Below, one piece after another: positions 1 to 8,420 of a stretch of 64,000 bases of DNA. The first letter of the stretch is position 1; every line of letters begins with the position of its first letter. The position numbers were made by a program, and so were the translations under genes. Under the pieces are notes generated by a model. That model was not told where the DNA came from. It worked only from the letters and a program-made list of their open reading frames with translations, and searched no databases. The stretch comes from Vibrio sp. 10N (GTDB lineage: Bacteria; Pseudomonadota; Gammaproteobacteria; Enterobacterales; Vibrionaceae), in assembly GCF_036245475.1 (NCBI RefSeq), contig NZ_BTPM01000001.1, positions 2,542,001 through 2,606,000 of the forward strand. The letters are read 5' to 3'.

Positions 1-77
1 AAGTCTTGCGTTTTGCCTTTCAAAGCTGATCCTTTATAGTAGAACGTTCATACACTTATGAGACGACCGACACCGTT

Positions 78-917
78 ATGAGCAGACCACTACGAATCGA
101 ATACCCAGGCGCCCTCTATTACGTAAACTCGAAAGGCAACGACGGACAGTCTGTTTTTCAAGACCGCGAAGATTTTGAGCTGTTTCTTCAAGTGCTCGAT
201 CACACGGCAACGCGCTACAACTGGATGGTTCATGGTTACTGCTTAATGAAAGATCAGTATCACCTGCTGATTGAAACGCCAGATGGCAACTTAAGTATTG
301 GTATGCGTCAGCTCAACGGTGTCTATACGCAGCGCTTCAATCAAAAACACGGTCGCAGTGGGCATTTGTATCAGGGTCGCTTTAAATCGATTCTTATTGA
401 TAGAGACGCACACTTCCTTGATGTCGGACGCGATATTTTGCTCAGCCCAGTCAAGGCCAATATGGTTGTGGATCCAGAAAGTTACCCGTGGAGCAGTTGG
501 GGTTACCTAAACGACAGCAAATCTAAACCTGCATGGTTTGTCATCGAACCAACTCTCAAATCGTTTGGCACGGAGCGCGAGCAAGCGCTTAGCCACTACA
601 AGCAGTTTGTGCTCGAAGGTAAAGACTACAATCCATGGCAACACTTAAAACGCCAAATCTTCTTAGGTGATGAGGCCTTTATTCAGCGTCACTTAACGCA
701 ATTAGGGTCACTTACCGAAGCAATGGGTGAGATCCCAAGTGCCCAGCGACGCGCAGCTCCGCTCAGCCTGAAACAATATGAGCAGAAAGCCAATAGCCGA
801 GATGAAGCTATTTGCCTCGCGTTTCGCAGTGGTGGCTACACACAAAAGCAGATTGGCACTCACTTTGGCCTCCATTACTCACGCATCAGTCGGATTGTGT
901 CTAAGGGACAAGCTTAA
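78..917 (+). CDS. REP-associated transposase-like protein (RAYT/Y1_Tnp family), probably catalytically dead
   Basis: The 279-residue protein has the layout of REP-associated tyrosine transposases: an N-terminal Y1 fold with the family landmarks around residues 50-66 and 95-140, then a C-terminal helix-turn-helix (about 240-277). Active RAYTs carry an HUH (His-x-His) metal site; here it reads Gln60-Tyr61-His62, so the first His is lost. The stretch that usually reads RYIxxNPVRA is GRDILLSPVKA at 117-127, with Asp where Tyr is usual. I infer loss of DNA cleavage and possible reuse as a DNA-binding protein. The start is the ATG that overlaps the TGA of a 7-codon leader beginning at 58. No flanking terminal repeats are visible. 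The family call is firm; loss of activity is an inference. Confidence 0.8.
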   Translation: MSRPLRIEYPGALYYVNSKGNDGQSVFQDREDFELFLQVLDHTATRYNWMVHGYCLMKDQYHLLIETPDGNLSIGMRQLNGVYTQRFNQKHGRSGHLYQGRFKSILIDRDAHFLDVGRDILLSPVKANMVVDPESYPWSSWGYLNDSKSKPAWFVIEPTLKSFGTEREQALSHYKQFVLEGKDYNPWQHLKRQIFLGDEAFIQRHLTQLGSLTEAMGEIPSAQRRAAPLSLKQYEQKANSRDEAICLAFRSGGYTQKQIGTHFGLHYSRISRIVSKGQA

Positions 918-944
918 TCACCGACCCGTTAGTGTCATACAAAC

Positions 945-976
945 AAAAGCCAGCAATGTATATTGCTGGCTTTTTT
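945..976. terminator. Bidirectional rho-independent terminator
   Basis: GCCAGCAAT (949-957) pairs with ATTGCTGGC (962-970). An A-run precedes the stem and a T-run follows it, so it can stop the RAYT-like gene on plus and the lipoprotein gene on minus, which converge here. Confidence 0.85.
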
Positions 977-991
977 ACAGGTAGGTATCCG

Positions 992-2821
992 TTACTGATT
1001 GGTGCCGAGCGGCGTATCATCTGCCGACACATAGTACTGGTTGATAATACGCCCATATGGGTCAAGAGCGTTATGGAATATTCGAACCACATCGTTCTTT
1101 TGAGGCTCTGAGACTTCGGTCATCCCCTCACCAATAGTGACGCGGCTGCCCTCGCCTTCTTGTTGGGGATAATACAGATACAAATCACCCTCAGTGACAA
1201 ACGTACTTGGTCTTGACCATTGGTAGACAAACTCATCCTTACGTCCATCAAGTTGCTGTACTTTTGCTAAATACGGCATCATTTCCGGCTGTGATGCTGG
1301 CGGCTCAGTCAGATAAATCTGTTTGTCCAAAACTTGATCATCAAAGTGGAATGCCACTGTATATGTTTGGTTGCTTGGGATTGAACCTGCTTCACTTATT
1401 GGGTATCCAGAAAGCATACCGCTAACAAAGTTTCCACTATCAACGAGATGGCAACTGGTCGAGTTCGGCGTACGGTAGACTTTGTCCATTTGAATCACTT
1501 GGTCAGACGGCGATATCACGGTGACAAAGTTTAGACCATCAATAATCGAGCTTAGCGGCGCTAACTTATCGAAAAATGCTGGATTGCCGAATTGCCATTC
1601 CCCCACTTCAGGGACTGACTCGCAGTCAGATGCCGTTAAAAAGCCAGACGTTTCAAACACCCAATCAAAGGTGTCAAACTCACCCCAGTTATAAGGTTTG
1701 GCTGCTTGGTTTAACTTGTATACTGCATAAAATGAAGTCGGGTAGGCCTTATCGTCACCAAGGAACTTCAGCTTACCTTCATCAAACTCAAACCAAGCTT
1801 GGTCTCGCGCAATGCTGCTAGACGTGCTGGCTTCAAATGCCGTCGTATACCCTACCAGATAACGCTTTTTCTCAGGCTGACTGTCAAGCAGCACTAAATC
1901 GCGATAACGCTCTAAAGACGCATCGTTTTCATTCGGCAAAACATTAAAATAGTTTTGATGTAGCTCTGCTCGGTTTGCTCCAAACCAATGTGCTTCTGGC
2001 GCTAGGTATGCTTCAAACCCGGCTTGATCATCTTTGAGAAGAATCATTGCTTCGAGTATCTGCGAGGCTTGATTAAGCAGCGCCAGTTCTAACTTGAGCG
2101 CCTCCATCCCATAGTCCTCAGGCAACAACTGCTCCCCTTGCCAATCTTGCGCATAAGTAAGCGTTAGAGTGTGCTTATGATTAGGTCGATAAGTCACCAC
2201 AGCGCCGTCAGAGTGATACTCTAACGCTAAAGCGGATAAGACTGCGTCCAATTTAGTGTGGTCAGCAGGATAATGCTCACGAAGCAAGTGACTATTTAGG
2301 CTCACTCCCGCAGCTTCAAACAATGGTTTTAGTGTGGACTTCAACTCAACTTGTGCGGCTTCAATCGCTGTCGCAGTAAACTTAGACTGATGCTGCTCAA
2401 AATCTTCAAACACAAGCTCGGCATCGATACCCGCGACCTTACCAATAAGCAATCGGGTCAGCGGGTTTAGGTTCAAGTATTGAGACCTGTTGTCCATCAA
2501 AATGGTGTACTCGCTAATGGCTTTAACGCCAGATGCTCCATCAATCTTAAGCAGCGTTGGATACACCAATTGCCCAGCATTAGCGATGGTAAATTCACCA
2601 CCTTTTGGCACTGTGTACACCATGCTGTTGAGAACACTTGTTCTATCAGGGCTTGCATCAACCTGTGCTAAGGCAATACGCCCTTTGATCCCACCACCGG
2701 CCGAGGCTAGCCCTTGAATTGTCGAAAAAGAGGAACTGGATTCGTTGGTATCACTGTCTTGGCTACAGCCAGTCAGCATCAATCCCAAACCAACCAAGAT
2801 AGAAAGTGCTTTGATGTTCAT
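992..2821 (-). CDS. Large lipoprotein of unknown function (609 aa)
   Basis: The first 19 residues form a lipoprotein signal peptide with lipobox LTGC (Cys19), followed by a Ser/Asp/Asn-rich linker, so the mature protein should be anchored in the envelope. Residues about 35-130 resemble the beta-rich N-terminal modules of other secreted lipoproteins that carry an 'NPLTRLL' segment near residue 118. The rest shows no motif I recognise. It is divergent from the EEP-type lipoprotein gene across a 321-bp intergenic region. I cannot assign a function; the ATG start with its signal peptide is clear. Confidence 0.75.
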   Translation of the reverse strand: MNIKALSILVGLGLMLTGCSQDSDTNESSSSFSTIQGLASAGGGIKGRIALAQVDASPDRTSVLNSMVYTVPKGGEFTIANAGQLVYPTLLKIDGASGVKAISEYTILMDNRSQYLNLNPLTRLLIGKVAGIDAELVFEDFEQHQSKFTATAIEAAQVELKSTLKPLFEAAGVSLNSHLLREHYPADHTKLDAVLSALALEYHSDGAVVTYRPNHKHTLTLTYAQDWQGEQLLPEDYGMEALKLELALLNQASQILEAMILLKDDQAGFEAYLAPEAHWFGANRAELHQNYFNVLPNENDASLERYRDLVLLDSQPEKKRYLVGYTTAFEASTSSSIARDQAWFEFDEGKLKFLGDDKAYPTSFYAVYKLNQAAKPYNWGEFDTFDWVFETSGFLTASDCESVPEVGEWQFGNPAFFDKLAPLSSIIDGLNFVTVISPSDQVIQMDKVYRTPNSTSCHLVDSGNFVSGMLSGYPISEAGSIPSNQTYTVAFHFDDQVLDKQIYLTEPPASQPEMMPYLAKVQQLDGRKDEFVYQWSRPSTFVTEGDLYLYYPQQEGEGSRVTIGEGMTEVSEPQKNDVVRIFHNALDPYGRIINQYYVSADDTPLGTNQ

Positions 2822-3142
2822 TATGTTCCTAAGCCATTACTGCTAAACGGCATTCCATCTAACAAAAAAAGAATTTGGCGGAGTCTAACTCAACCTTATC
2901 CGGCGGCTCCAAACAATAAAATCTATCGTGATCATGATTACGGCTTATCAACGACTAAACTCATCCGCACTGCATCCTCAGCAATACTCAAATGTCATAA
3001 ATGAGCTTAAAAACATGCGCTGAATATCACAATTTGTTGAAATACGACTGCTTTGCACAAACAAAATGCAACAAAGATCACACAAATGCACTCTCTATGA
3101 CAGTAGACTTCGGCCTCAAATTTATAGAGCTAGGGATAATTT
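2822..3142. other. Divergent intergenic region between two lipoprotein genes
   Basis: This 321-bp region must hold promoters for both divergent genes. Apart from a CRP-like half-match at 3064-3085 I see no strong palindrome, hairpin or small gene. Open frames here are short and lack ribosome-binding sites. Confidence 0.5.
3064..3085. promoter_or_regulatory. Possible CRP site upstream of the EEP lipoprotein gene
   Basis: The 22-bp element has a strong right half (AGATCACA) and a weak left half (AAATG-CAA). It matches about 14 of 22 positions of the CRP consensus and lies about 58 bp before the ATG at 3143. It is a pattern match only. Confidence 0.3.
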
Positions 3143-4510
3143 ATGAAAACAATAAAAACAACACTCGCATTACTTGTAGGAGCAGTGCTGCTCTCTGGTT
3201 GTAAGGACTCCGACGAGCAGACGGTGACAGAGGCAACTCAAGTGAAAATTGCGACCTATAACCTCTCTTTTGATCGTGCGACCTTTGACGATTTGGTTGC
3301 GGAAATGCAAATAGCCCCAGAGACTCAGCAGCAGCTTGTTACCAGCTACCTTGATGGCACTATCGACGATGCTGACAAAAGCCGAGCAGAAAAGGTCATT
3401 CAAATCCGAAATGTTGCGGCGATTATTCAGAAAAACCGTCCTGACGTGCTGATGATGGCCGAGTACAACAATGACGGTACTGGTGAAGATAAAACTGCGC
3501 TGATCGGCTTTCAAACCAACTACCTCTCGGTCGCTCAAAGCCTAGATGGTGCGGGCGGTGATGCTAACTTAGAGCCGATTGAGTACCCTTTTTCCGAGTC
3601 TTACGCGACCAATACTGGCCTACTTTCAGAACTTGATCTTGATAACAATGGCGTTGCAGGCCAGTTACCCGGCGACGCATGGGGCTTTGGTTTTTATCAC
3701 GGCCAGTATGCGTTTGCGCTGATGTCCAAGTATCAGATAGATACGGCGAATACACGCACATTCCAAGAGTTCAAATGGAAAGACATGGTAGGCGCAGAGA
3801 TACCAACCATTACTCTATGCGATGACGCCAACAACCCAATTCCTGCTGGTATGGCTTGCGGTGACAACTGGTATACCAATGAAGAGTGGCAACAAGTTAG
3901 ACTGTCTTCCAAAAACCATGTAGATGCACCAATTATCATTCCAACAGCCGATGGTGATGAAGTGGTACATTTGTTAATGTCTCACCCTACACCACCAGTT
4001 TTCGATACGGGCAAAAACAAAGCGCAAAATGCAGCGGAAGTGACGTTTTGGCATGACTACATTCAAGGTAAAGACTACTTCTACGACGATGAAGGTAGCA
4101 CAGGTGGGCTTGATAGCGGTGCCAAATTTGTGATGATGGGTGACCAAAACCTTGACCCTATCGCAGGCGATGGCATCAGCGCGGTTATGCAAGCGTTACA
4201 CAACGACCCACTCGTCAATCAAGCGGTTTCTAACGGTGAACTGTACCCGACAAGCTTCGGGGCGGCAGAACATGCCACTGACAACAGCTCTACACACCCA
4301 GCGCCTAATCGCCTCACTTCAACCTTTGGCCTAGCTGTGGACTATGCACTCCCTTCTCAGACGTTAAACGTCGTTGATTCCGGGGTTTACTGGGCAGCAA
4401 GTTACGAAGAAGGTCGTTTGCTGTTTAACGATTCGCGCGTAGGCAAATGGGGTAACGGTAAGGATGTCTCGTCCGATCACCGTATGATTTGGATTAAAGC
4501 GGAGTTCTAA
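3143..4510 (+). CDS. Endonuclease/exonuclease/phosphatase (EEP) fold lipoprotein
   Basis: The protein has 455 residues with lipobox LSGC (Cys20). Three EEP-superfamily landmarks are visible: ATYN near residue 37 (metal-site Asn), the MAEYNN segment near 105-110 (metal-binding Glu106), and the C-terminal SSDHR near 445-449 (Asp-His pair); MMGDQN is the mid-domain Asp-Asn motif. It is therefore probably an envelope-anchored, metal-dependent phosphodiesterase or phosphatase; the substrate is unknown. The ATG is preceded by a TAGGGAT ribosome-binding site. It is followed by a long inverted repeat at 4527-4576. Confidence 0.75.
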   Translation: MKTIKTTLALLVGAVLLSGCKDSDEQTVTEATQVKIATYNLSFDRATFDDLVAEMQIAPETQQQLVTSYLDGTIDDADKSRAEKVIQIRNVAAIIQKNRPDVLMMAEYNNDGTGEDKTALIGFQTNYLSVAQSLDGAGGDANLEPIEYPFSESYATNTGLLSELDLDNNGVAGQLPGDAWGFGFYHGQYAFALMSKYQIDTANTRTFQEFKWKDMVGAEIPTITLCDDANNPIPAGMACGDNWYTNEEWQQVRLSSKNHVDAPIIIPTADGDEVVHLLMSHPTPPVFDTGKNKAQNAAEVTFWHDYIQGKDYFYDDEGSTGGLDSGAKFVMMGDQNLDPIAGDGISAVMQALHNDPLVNQAVSNGELYPTSFGAAEHATDNSSTHPAPNRLTSTFGLAVDYALPSQTLNVVDSGVYWAASYEEGRLLFNDSRVGKWGNGKDVSSDHRMIWIKAEF

Positions 4511-4526
4511 CTTTTTCCTCATCTAG

Positions 4527-4576
4527 GTTCGCCTTAGCTCATAAATCTTGACTCTTAAGTCATCGCTAAGGCGAAC
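4527..4576. repeat. Nested inverted repeat downstream of the EEP gene
   Basis: GTTCGCCTTAGC (4527-4538) is perfectly repeated inverted at 4565-4576. An inner TGACT/AGTCA hairpin (4549-4553 and 4558-4562) lies in the loop. There is no T-run after the outer stem, so it is not a standard terminator. It may be an RNA-stabilising 3' structure or a REP-like element. Confidence 0.6.
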
Positions 4577-4588
4577 TGGCACTGTAGG

Positions 4589-4759
4589 CTATCTGGCCTC
4601 GCCCCCTTTTTGTCTGCATGCTGTCATTGGCATTCGAGTCACTTTACCGTCTACGGCGCAGTCGACTAAAAAGCCAATTTTTCCGCTACTATAACCGGCA
4701 ACACTGGCACTTGAGAACATAAGTAGCATTCCCATACCCGCTGCAATTATCCATTTCAT
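4589..4759 (-). CDS. Small secreted protein with two cysteines (56 aa)
   Basis: This short gene begins MKWIIAAGMGMLLMFSSASVAG, a good Sec signal peptide with cleavage after A-x-A-like SVA. An AGGAG ribosome-binding site lies 7 nt before the ATG. The mature part is about 34 residues with two Cys, which could form one disulphide in the periplasm, and ends in a basic, polar tail. The function is unknown. The signal peptide and ribosome-binding site make it a credible gene although it is short. Confidence 0.7.
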   Translation of the reverse strand: MKWIIAAGMGMLLMFSSASVAGYSSGKIGFLVDCAVDGKVTRMPMTACRQKGGEAR

Positions 4760-5034
4760 AACGATGTCTCCTTACTTACAAAAGACACATTAATTATGTA
4801 TGAGATTGCGTATTTCGCCATGTTCACGAAGTAACGCCCTAAAGCACAGACATTACCGAACGAACGCTAATTGTGCGACATAGCTCACTTACAACATTTA
4901 ACTGTATGAATAAATGACTAATTTGTGCATATCGGCACAAGAGTAAGTTAAACTCGCCAAGCCTATTTGATGAGAGTTAGCGTCAGACTAACCCGTCAGG
5001 CATATCAGAGTAACAATAGCAGTAAGGTAATCAA

Positions 5035-5376
5035 ATGAATCGAATCGTTCATGTACCCGCGCATTTTTGCGAAGTGGGGAAACATGAAGCTGTCGACTAT
5101 AGCGATTCTCCCGTGTGGCGAAAAACGGGGTATTCGAAATCGGTAGTGGATAGCGTCCGTCTCGCAGAAGATCTGCAAAAAGCGGTCGCCACGCTAAATC
5201 ATGATGGCTTTGAGGTGGTCTCTATTACCCCAATCACGAGTGGTGACTACGACTATAAAGCGATACTTGAGGCAGGTGGAAGAGGCGAAAACGGCTACGG
5301 TGGTTATGGCTATGGTTACGGCTTTAGTTATACACAGGGACTGATTGTTACCGCCAAGCGCATTCAAGGTATCTAA
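5035..5376 (+). CDS. Hypothetical protein with Gly/Tyr-rich loop (113 aa)
   Basis: A small, probably cytoplasmic protein with no signal peptide. Residues 1-80 look like a compact alpha/beta domain, followed by a Gly-Tyr-rich loop (about 84-97) and a short beta segment. The layout suggests a structural or binding role, but I do not recognise the family. It has its own 275-bp upstream region and a shared terminator after it. Confidence 0.6.
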   Translation: MNRIVHVPAHFCEVGKHEAVDYSDSPVWRKTGYSKSVVDSVRLAEDLQKAVATLNHDGFEVVSITPITSGDYDYKAILEAGGRGENGYGGYGYGYGFSYTQGLIVTAKRIQGI

Positions 5377-5514
5377 ACGCTAACAAGTATTTCTGCAGAG
5401 AAGATTACATACCGAATTTTACATTCTGCCACGCTCTGCTCATCGCGCTTTTTGAGCAGCATGGTAAGATCGTGTTATACCAATTCGCTCCTTTTCCGCA
5501 TCCTATTAATTGGT

Positions 5515-5553
5515 AAAAAGGCCGACCGGGATCAGCACCCAGTCGGCCTTTTT
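5515..5553. terminator. Bidirectional terminator between the 113-aa gene and the DUF3332 gene
   Basis: AAAAAGGCCGAC (5515-5526) pairs with GTCGGCCTTTTT (5542-5553), giving a GC stem flanked by A- and T-runs between two converging genes. Confidence 0.9.
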
Positions 5554-5583
5554 GTTTGTTCGAGCTTTATCAAGCCAAAAACA

Positions 5584-6087
5584 TTAAGAAGCGGTCGCGT
5601 ACTGCTCTAGTTCTTGGTGCGTCGCGGTTGTCACGTACTGACCATCTAGGTAGAAGTCAACGCTGTCTTGGCCAGTTACGCCCACTAATGTACGTGCTTT
5701 GCCAGCATCATCCAAAAATTCCATTTGCATTGTGCTGTCGTCAAGTTTCGATAGCTTCACTGGCGCTGTTGAGAACTTCTTGCCCACTTTGTGGTTTACT
5801 TTGATGTAAGCCTCAGCAGGTGTGTCCGCTACTGCTTTTTTCTTAGTGATAGGGTTCGTACCCGTCCAGAACTCAATAGAGTTAACAACAAATAGGTCAG
5901 CAGCCGCTGTGATCGCGTACACTGGTGACATCAAAGTGTAAAGACCTGCACGCGCGTAACGGTTATCAACACCTTTTAGGTTCACTTCATACATAAGTGC
6001 ACCTGTTGTCGCCATTTGGCCGATACAGCCTGTTAGCATAGTAGACATTAACGCCGCAGCAATTGTTGTTTTGATCAGTTTCATCAC
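5584..6087 (-). CDS. DUF3332 family lipoprotein
   Basis: The 167-residue protein matches DUF3332: a lipobox (LTGC, Cys21), then the family block 'DNRYARAG...SPVYAITAAADLFVVNSIEFWTG' around residues 41-76, and a C-terminal beta-rich part. It is an envelope lipoprotein of unknown role found across marine Gammaproteobacteria. Two adjacent ATGs exist; the second (6084) is equally possible. It is monocistronic, ending at the shared terminator. Confidence 0.8.
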   Translation of the reverse strand: MMKLIKTTIAAALMSTMLTGCIGQMATTGALMYEVNLKGVDNRYARAGLYTLMSPVYAITAAADLFVVNSIEFWTGTNPITKKKAVADTPAEAYIKVNHKVGKKFSTAPVKLSKLDDSTMQMEFLDDAGKARTLVGVTGQDSVDFYLDGQYVTTATHQELEQYATAS

Positions 6088-6410
6088 TTAAACACCTATT
6101 GCCTGTCCACGTATTCAAAGACAAGCAAGTTGATTGAAATCATTAGAGAAACACCAGTCAATACCACTGATGCTTTCATTCTCACCACCAATAAATGGCG
6201 CGGAATTATAACGCCAATCAAACAGAGCGCTAGATAAGCAAAATAGGAAAAGTAGACGCGTTAACAAAGGTGATCAAATTCACCAATATTTGTACCAAAA
6301 TGAGGATAAAACTAACTTTTATTCAATATGTTACTTAAAATTCGTTTTTTGTAAGCCAGCTAATATATTCACTAGCTGGTTACAAAAATACAAACTAACT
6401 CCGCCTTTTC
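6088..6410. other. Intergenic region between the DUF3332 gene and mgtE
   Basis: No gene is supported here. It holds the upstream region of the DUF3332 gene, with a TATAAT-like box on minus near 6205-6210, and an inverted repeat (GTAA-CCAGCTA with TAGCTGGTTAC, about 6351-6383) that may form the 3' end of the mgtE transcript. The inverted repeat has no T-run. Confidence 0.5.
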
Positions 6411-7757
6411 CTACAACAGCACTAAACTTGCTGTCCCTAAGAAGGCGAAAAAGCCAACCACATCCGTCACTGTGGTCAAGATGACAGAACCTGCCAGTGC
6501 GGGATCAAGTTCCAGTTTATCGAGGATCAGGGGAATCAACACACCAAACAAGGCTGCGGTGATAATGTTAACGACGATCGCCAGGGCAATCGTGCCACCA
6601 AGCAGAGGCGATTGAAACCACAGGCCAGCTACGGCACCAATAATCAGAGCCCAAAGCAGGCCGTTAATCGCGCCAATACCAAGCTCATTTTTTATCAGCG
6701 CAAACCGGTTTCCTGAGGTGATCTGATTCAGCGCCATAGAGCGCACCATCAAGGTCAAAGTTTGGCTACCCGCAATGCCGCCCATTGAGGCCACGATCGG
6801 CATCAGAACCGCCAGTGCGACCACTTGAGCAATGACATCTTCAAACAGACCAATCGTTACAGAAGCAAGAATGGCGGTAAGCAGGTTAATACCGAGCCAC
6901 ACACCCCGTTTTTGTGAGCTTTTGAGGATCGGCGCAAACAAATCGTCGCCTTCGTCCATACCGGTACCCGCCATAAGGCGAGTTTCATAAATTTCACGCT
7001 GAGTGCTTAACGCAAACTTCCAATCAATCTCGCCCAGCAACCGCTTACGCTCATCGAGTACGGGAAGTGAGGTAAACGCAGAACGCTCCATGGCATCTAC
7101 GGCCTCAGTGAGCTCTAGCGTGGCACTTAACGTGCTCACATGTTCCAGCACTAAGGACTTGACGCGTGTCGATGGCTCTGCACCGACCAACTCAGCGTAT
7201 TCGACCATACCGCGAAAGCGGTGCTGCTTATCGATCAAATAAACGTAACCCGATGGCTCATGGGTGTACTTGTCCACCAGCACTTTGGCACGAGCGACGG
7301 AAATATTAAATGGCAGTGCCACCACTTTACGCTCAACCCAGCGACCCAGCTCTTCTTCTTGGTATTCATTCGCAAGATCGTAAAGCTCTAGCTCTGCGGG
7401 CTCTAGGAGGGAGATGGCCTCTTCGATGATCTCGTCAGGCAGTGAGTCTGCCCATTCAATCAAAGATAAGTTGTCGAGCTTAGCAAGAGTAAGCTTTAAC
7501 TCGGTTTCTGATAGAGCATCGAGGATCGATACACGCACTTCACCACGAGACTCGGTAAGGACATCAATGTGGCTTTCGAGCGGCAGTTCACGCCAAAGCC
7601 TGACCCTTTGCTCAATAGGAAACGCTTCTAGAATAAGCGCAATCGATGCGGCATCTAGACCTTGCTCAATATATTGATTGAGGATCTGTGGCTGCTGCGT
7701 GTCTTCGGCCTGTGAGATTTGATCGATGTGAATTGAGAGATCTTGAAATTCGCTCAC
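6411..7757 (-). CDS. mgtE: Magnesium transporter MgtE
   Basis: The 448-residue protein has the three MgtE parts in order: a helical N domain (about 25-130), two CBS domains (about 135-260) that sense Mg2+, and a C-terminal membrane domain of five segments (about 285-448). The membrane domain contains the pore signature around ASMGGIAGSQT and the conserved TTVTDVVGF segment with its pore-lining Asp. It mediates channel-type Mg2+ uptake across the inner membrane, gated by internal Mg2+. The length is normal for the family. Confidence 0.93.
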   Translation of the reverse strand: MSEFQDLSIHIDQISQAEDTQQPQILNQYIEQGLDAASIALILEAFPIEQRVRLWRELPLESHIDVLTESRGEVRVSILDALSETELKLTLAKLDNLSLIEWADSLPDEIIEEAISLLEPAELELYDLANEYQEEELGRWVERKVVALPFNISVARAKVLVDKYTHEPSGYVYLIDKQHRFRGMVEYAELVGAEPSTRVKSLVLEHVSTLSATLELTEAVDAMERSAFTSLPVLDERKRLLGEIDWKFALSTQREIYETRLMAGTGMDEGDDLFAPILKSSQKRGVWLGINLLTAILASVTIGLFEDVIAQVVALAVLMPIVASMGGIAGSQTLTLMVRSMALNQITSGNRFALIKNELGIGAINGLLWALIIGAVAGLWFQSPLLGGTIALAIVVNIITAALFGVLIPLILDKLELDPALAGSVILTTVTDVVGFFAFLGTASLVLL

Positions 7758-7878
7758 TAAGGGCTCCCTGAAACCATTCGCGTTAATAGAGTACCCTCTA
7801 TCATAGCGAATAGGTCACACAGCCACATTCATAATATTGATAAATATGAGCAATTGTTCATCGAACAAACAATTTTGA

Positions 7879-8143
7879 TTACTGATCAGTCCACTGAAAG
7901 ACAATTTCACCTTGGGTCAAGGTTAACTTCACTACGCTATTGGCTTTTGGATGCTGATAGACAACAGCATTAACCAAAACCATATTTTGCGACGCAGTTA
8001 ACGTCAAAGGATAAAACAATAAAAGCGAGCTCAGCAGTCAAGCTTTCGTTCGACCAATTGCAGGTAACCACTGACTTCTACGCGGTTTGTTTCCTCGCAC
8101 GATACATCACCCAGGCCAATAATAAAAACCAATAAATTTGCAC
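7879..8143 (-). pseudogene. Remnant of one or two small membrane-protein genes
   Basis: Minus-strand reading gives pieces in two frames. A 21-residue hydrophobic peptide (GTG at 8143, MQIYWFLLLAW...) ends at a TAG near 8078. An overlapping frame reads RGNKPRRSQWLPAIGRTKA and then a TGA at 8038-8040. The same frame then continues with a hydrophobic leader and about 35 polar residues to a TAA at 7879. No piece after the TGA has an ATG start. I infer a decayed locus, or two tiny coupled genes using rare starts. Confidence 0.35.
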
Positions 8144-8288
8144 TAAAAATAATTTAAAATTATTAACTTAATTAAATAACACAACAGAGTTTTCCGCTAT
8201 TCACTTTTATTTATAGAACTGTAACTATATACATGGCTTATATAAAATTTGAACTAAGATCACATAATAACAACGTTAGGTATATTCC

Positions 8289-8411
8289 ATGTGCAAGTGT
8301 AAACGACGAGTCGCGATCGTTAGAATCAAGCGCAGTGTATGGCAAAAGCTCTCTGGCATCAAAGAGCTTTTCCGCTGCCGAGTTTGCGGGGAGGATCTGA
8401 TCGTCCGTTAG
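8289..8411 (+). CDS. 40-aa basic protein with CxC and CxxC pairs
   Basis: ATG at 8289 opens MCKCKRRVAIVRIK..., ending ...FRCRVCGEDLIVR. Two cysteine pairs (Cys2-x-Cys4 and CRVC near 30-33) suggest a miniature zinc ribbon, in a strongly Arg/Lys-rich chain that could bind nucleic acid. A TTAGG ribosome-binding site is 8 nt before the ATG, and an AT-rich promoter-like stretch lies upstream. It converges on the crotonase gene with a 9-bp gap. The function is unknown. Confidence 0.6.
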   Translation: MCKCKRRVAIVRIKRSVWQKLSGIKELFRCRVCGEDLIVR

Positions 8412-8420
8412 TTTCCCCCG

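Noticed and set aside
78..917. Complete mobile element around the RAYT-like gene
   Set aside because: No terminal inverted repeats, target-site duplication or second transposon gene is visible.
3001..3204. A 67-codon plus-strand frame upstream of the EEP gene
   Set aside because: It runs through the promoter region into the signal peptide of the real gene in another frame and has no translation signal.
8248..8265. A CRP-like TTTGA...TCACA pair
   Set aside because: The half-sites are seven bases apart instead of six, and the left half is poor.
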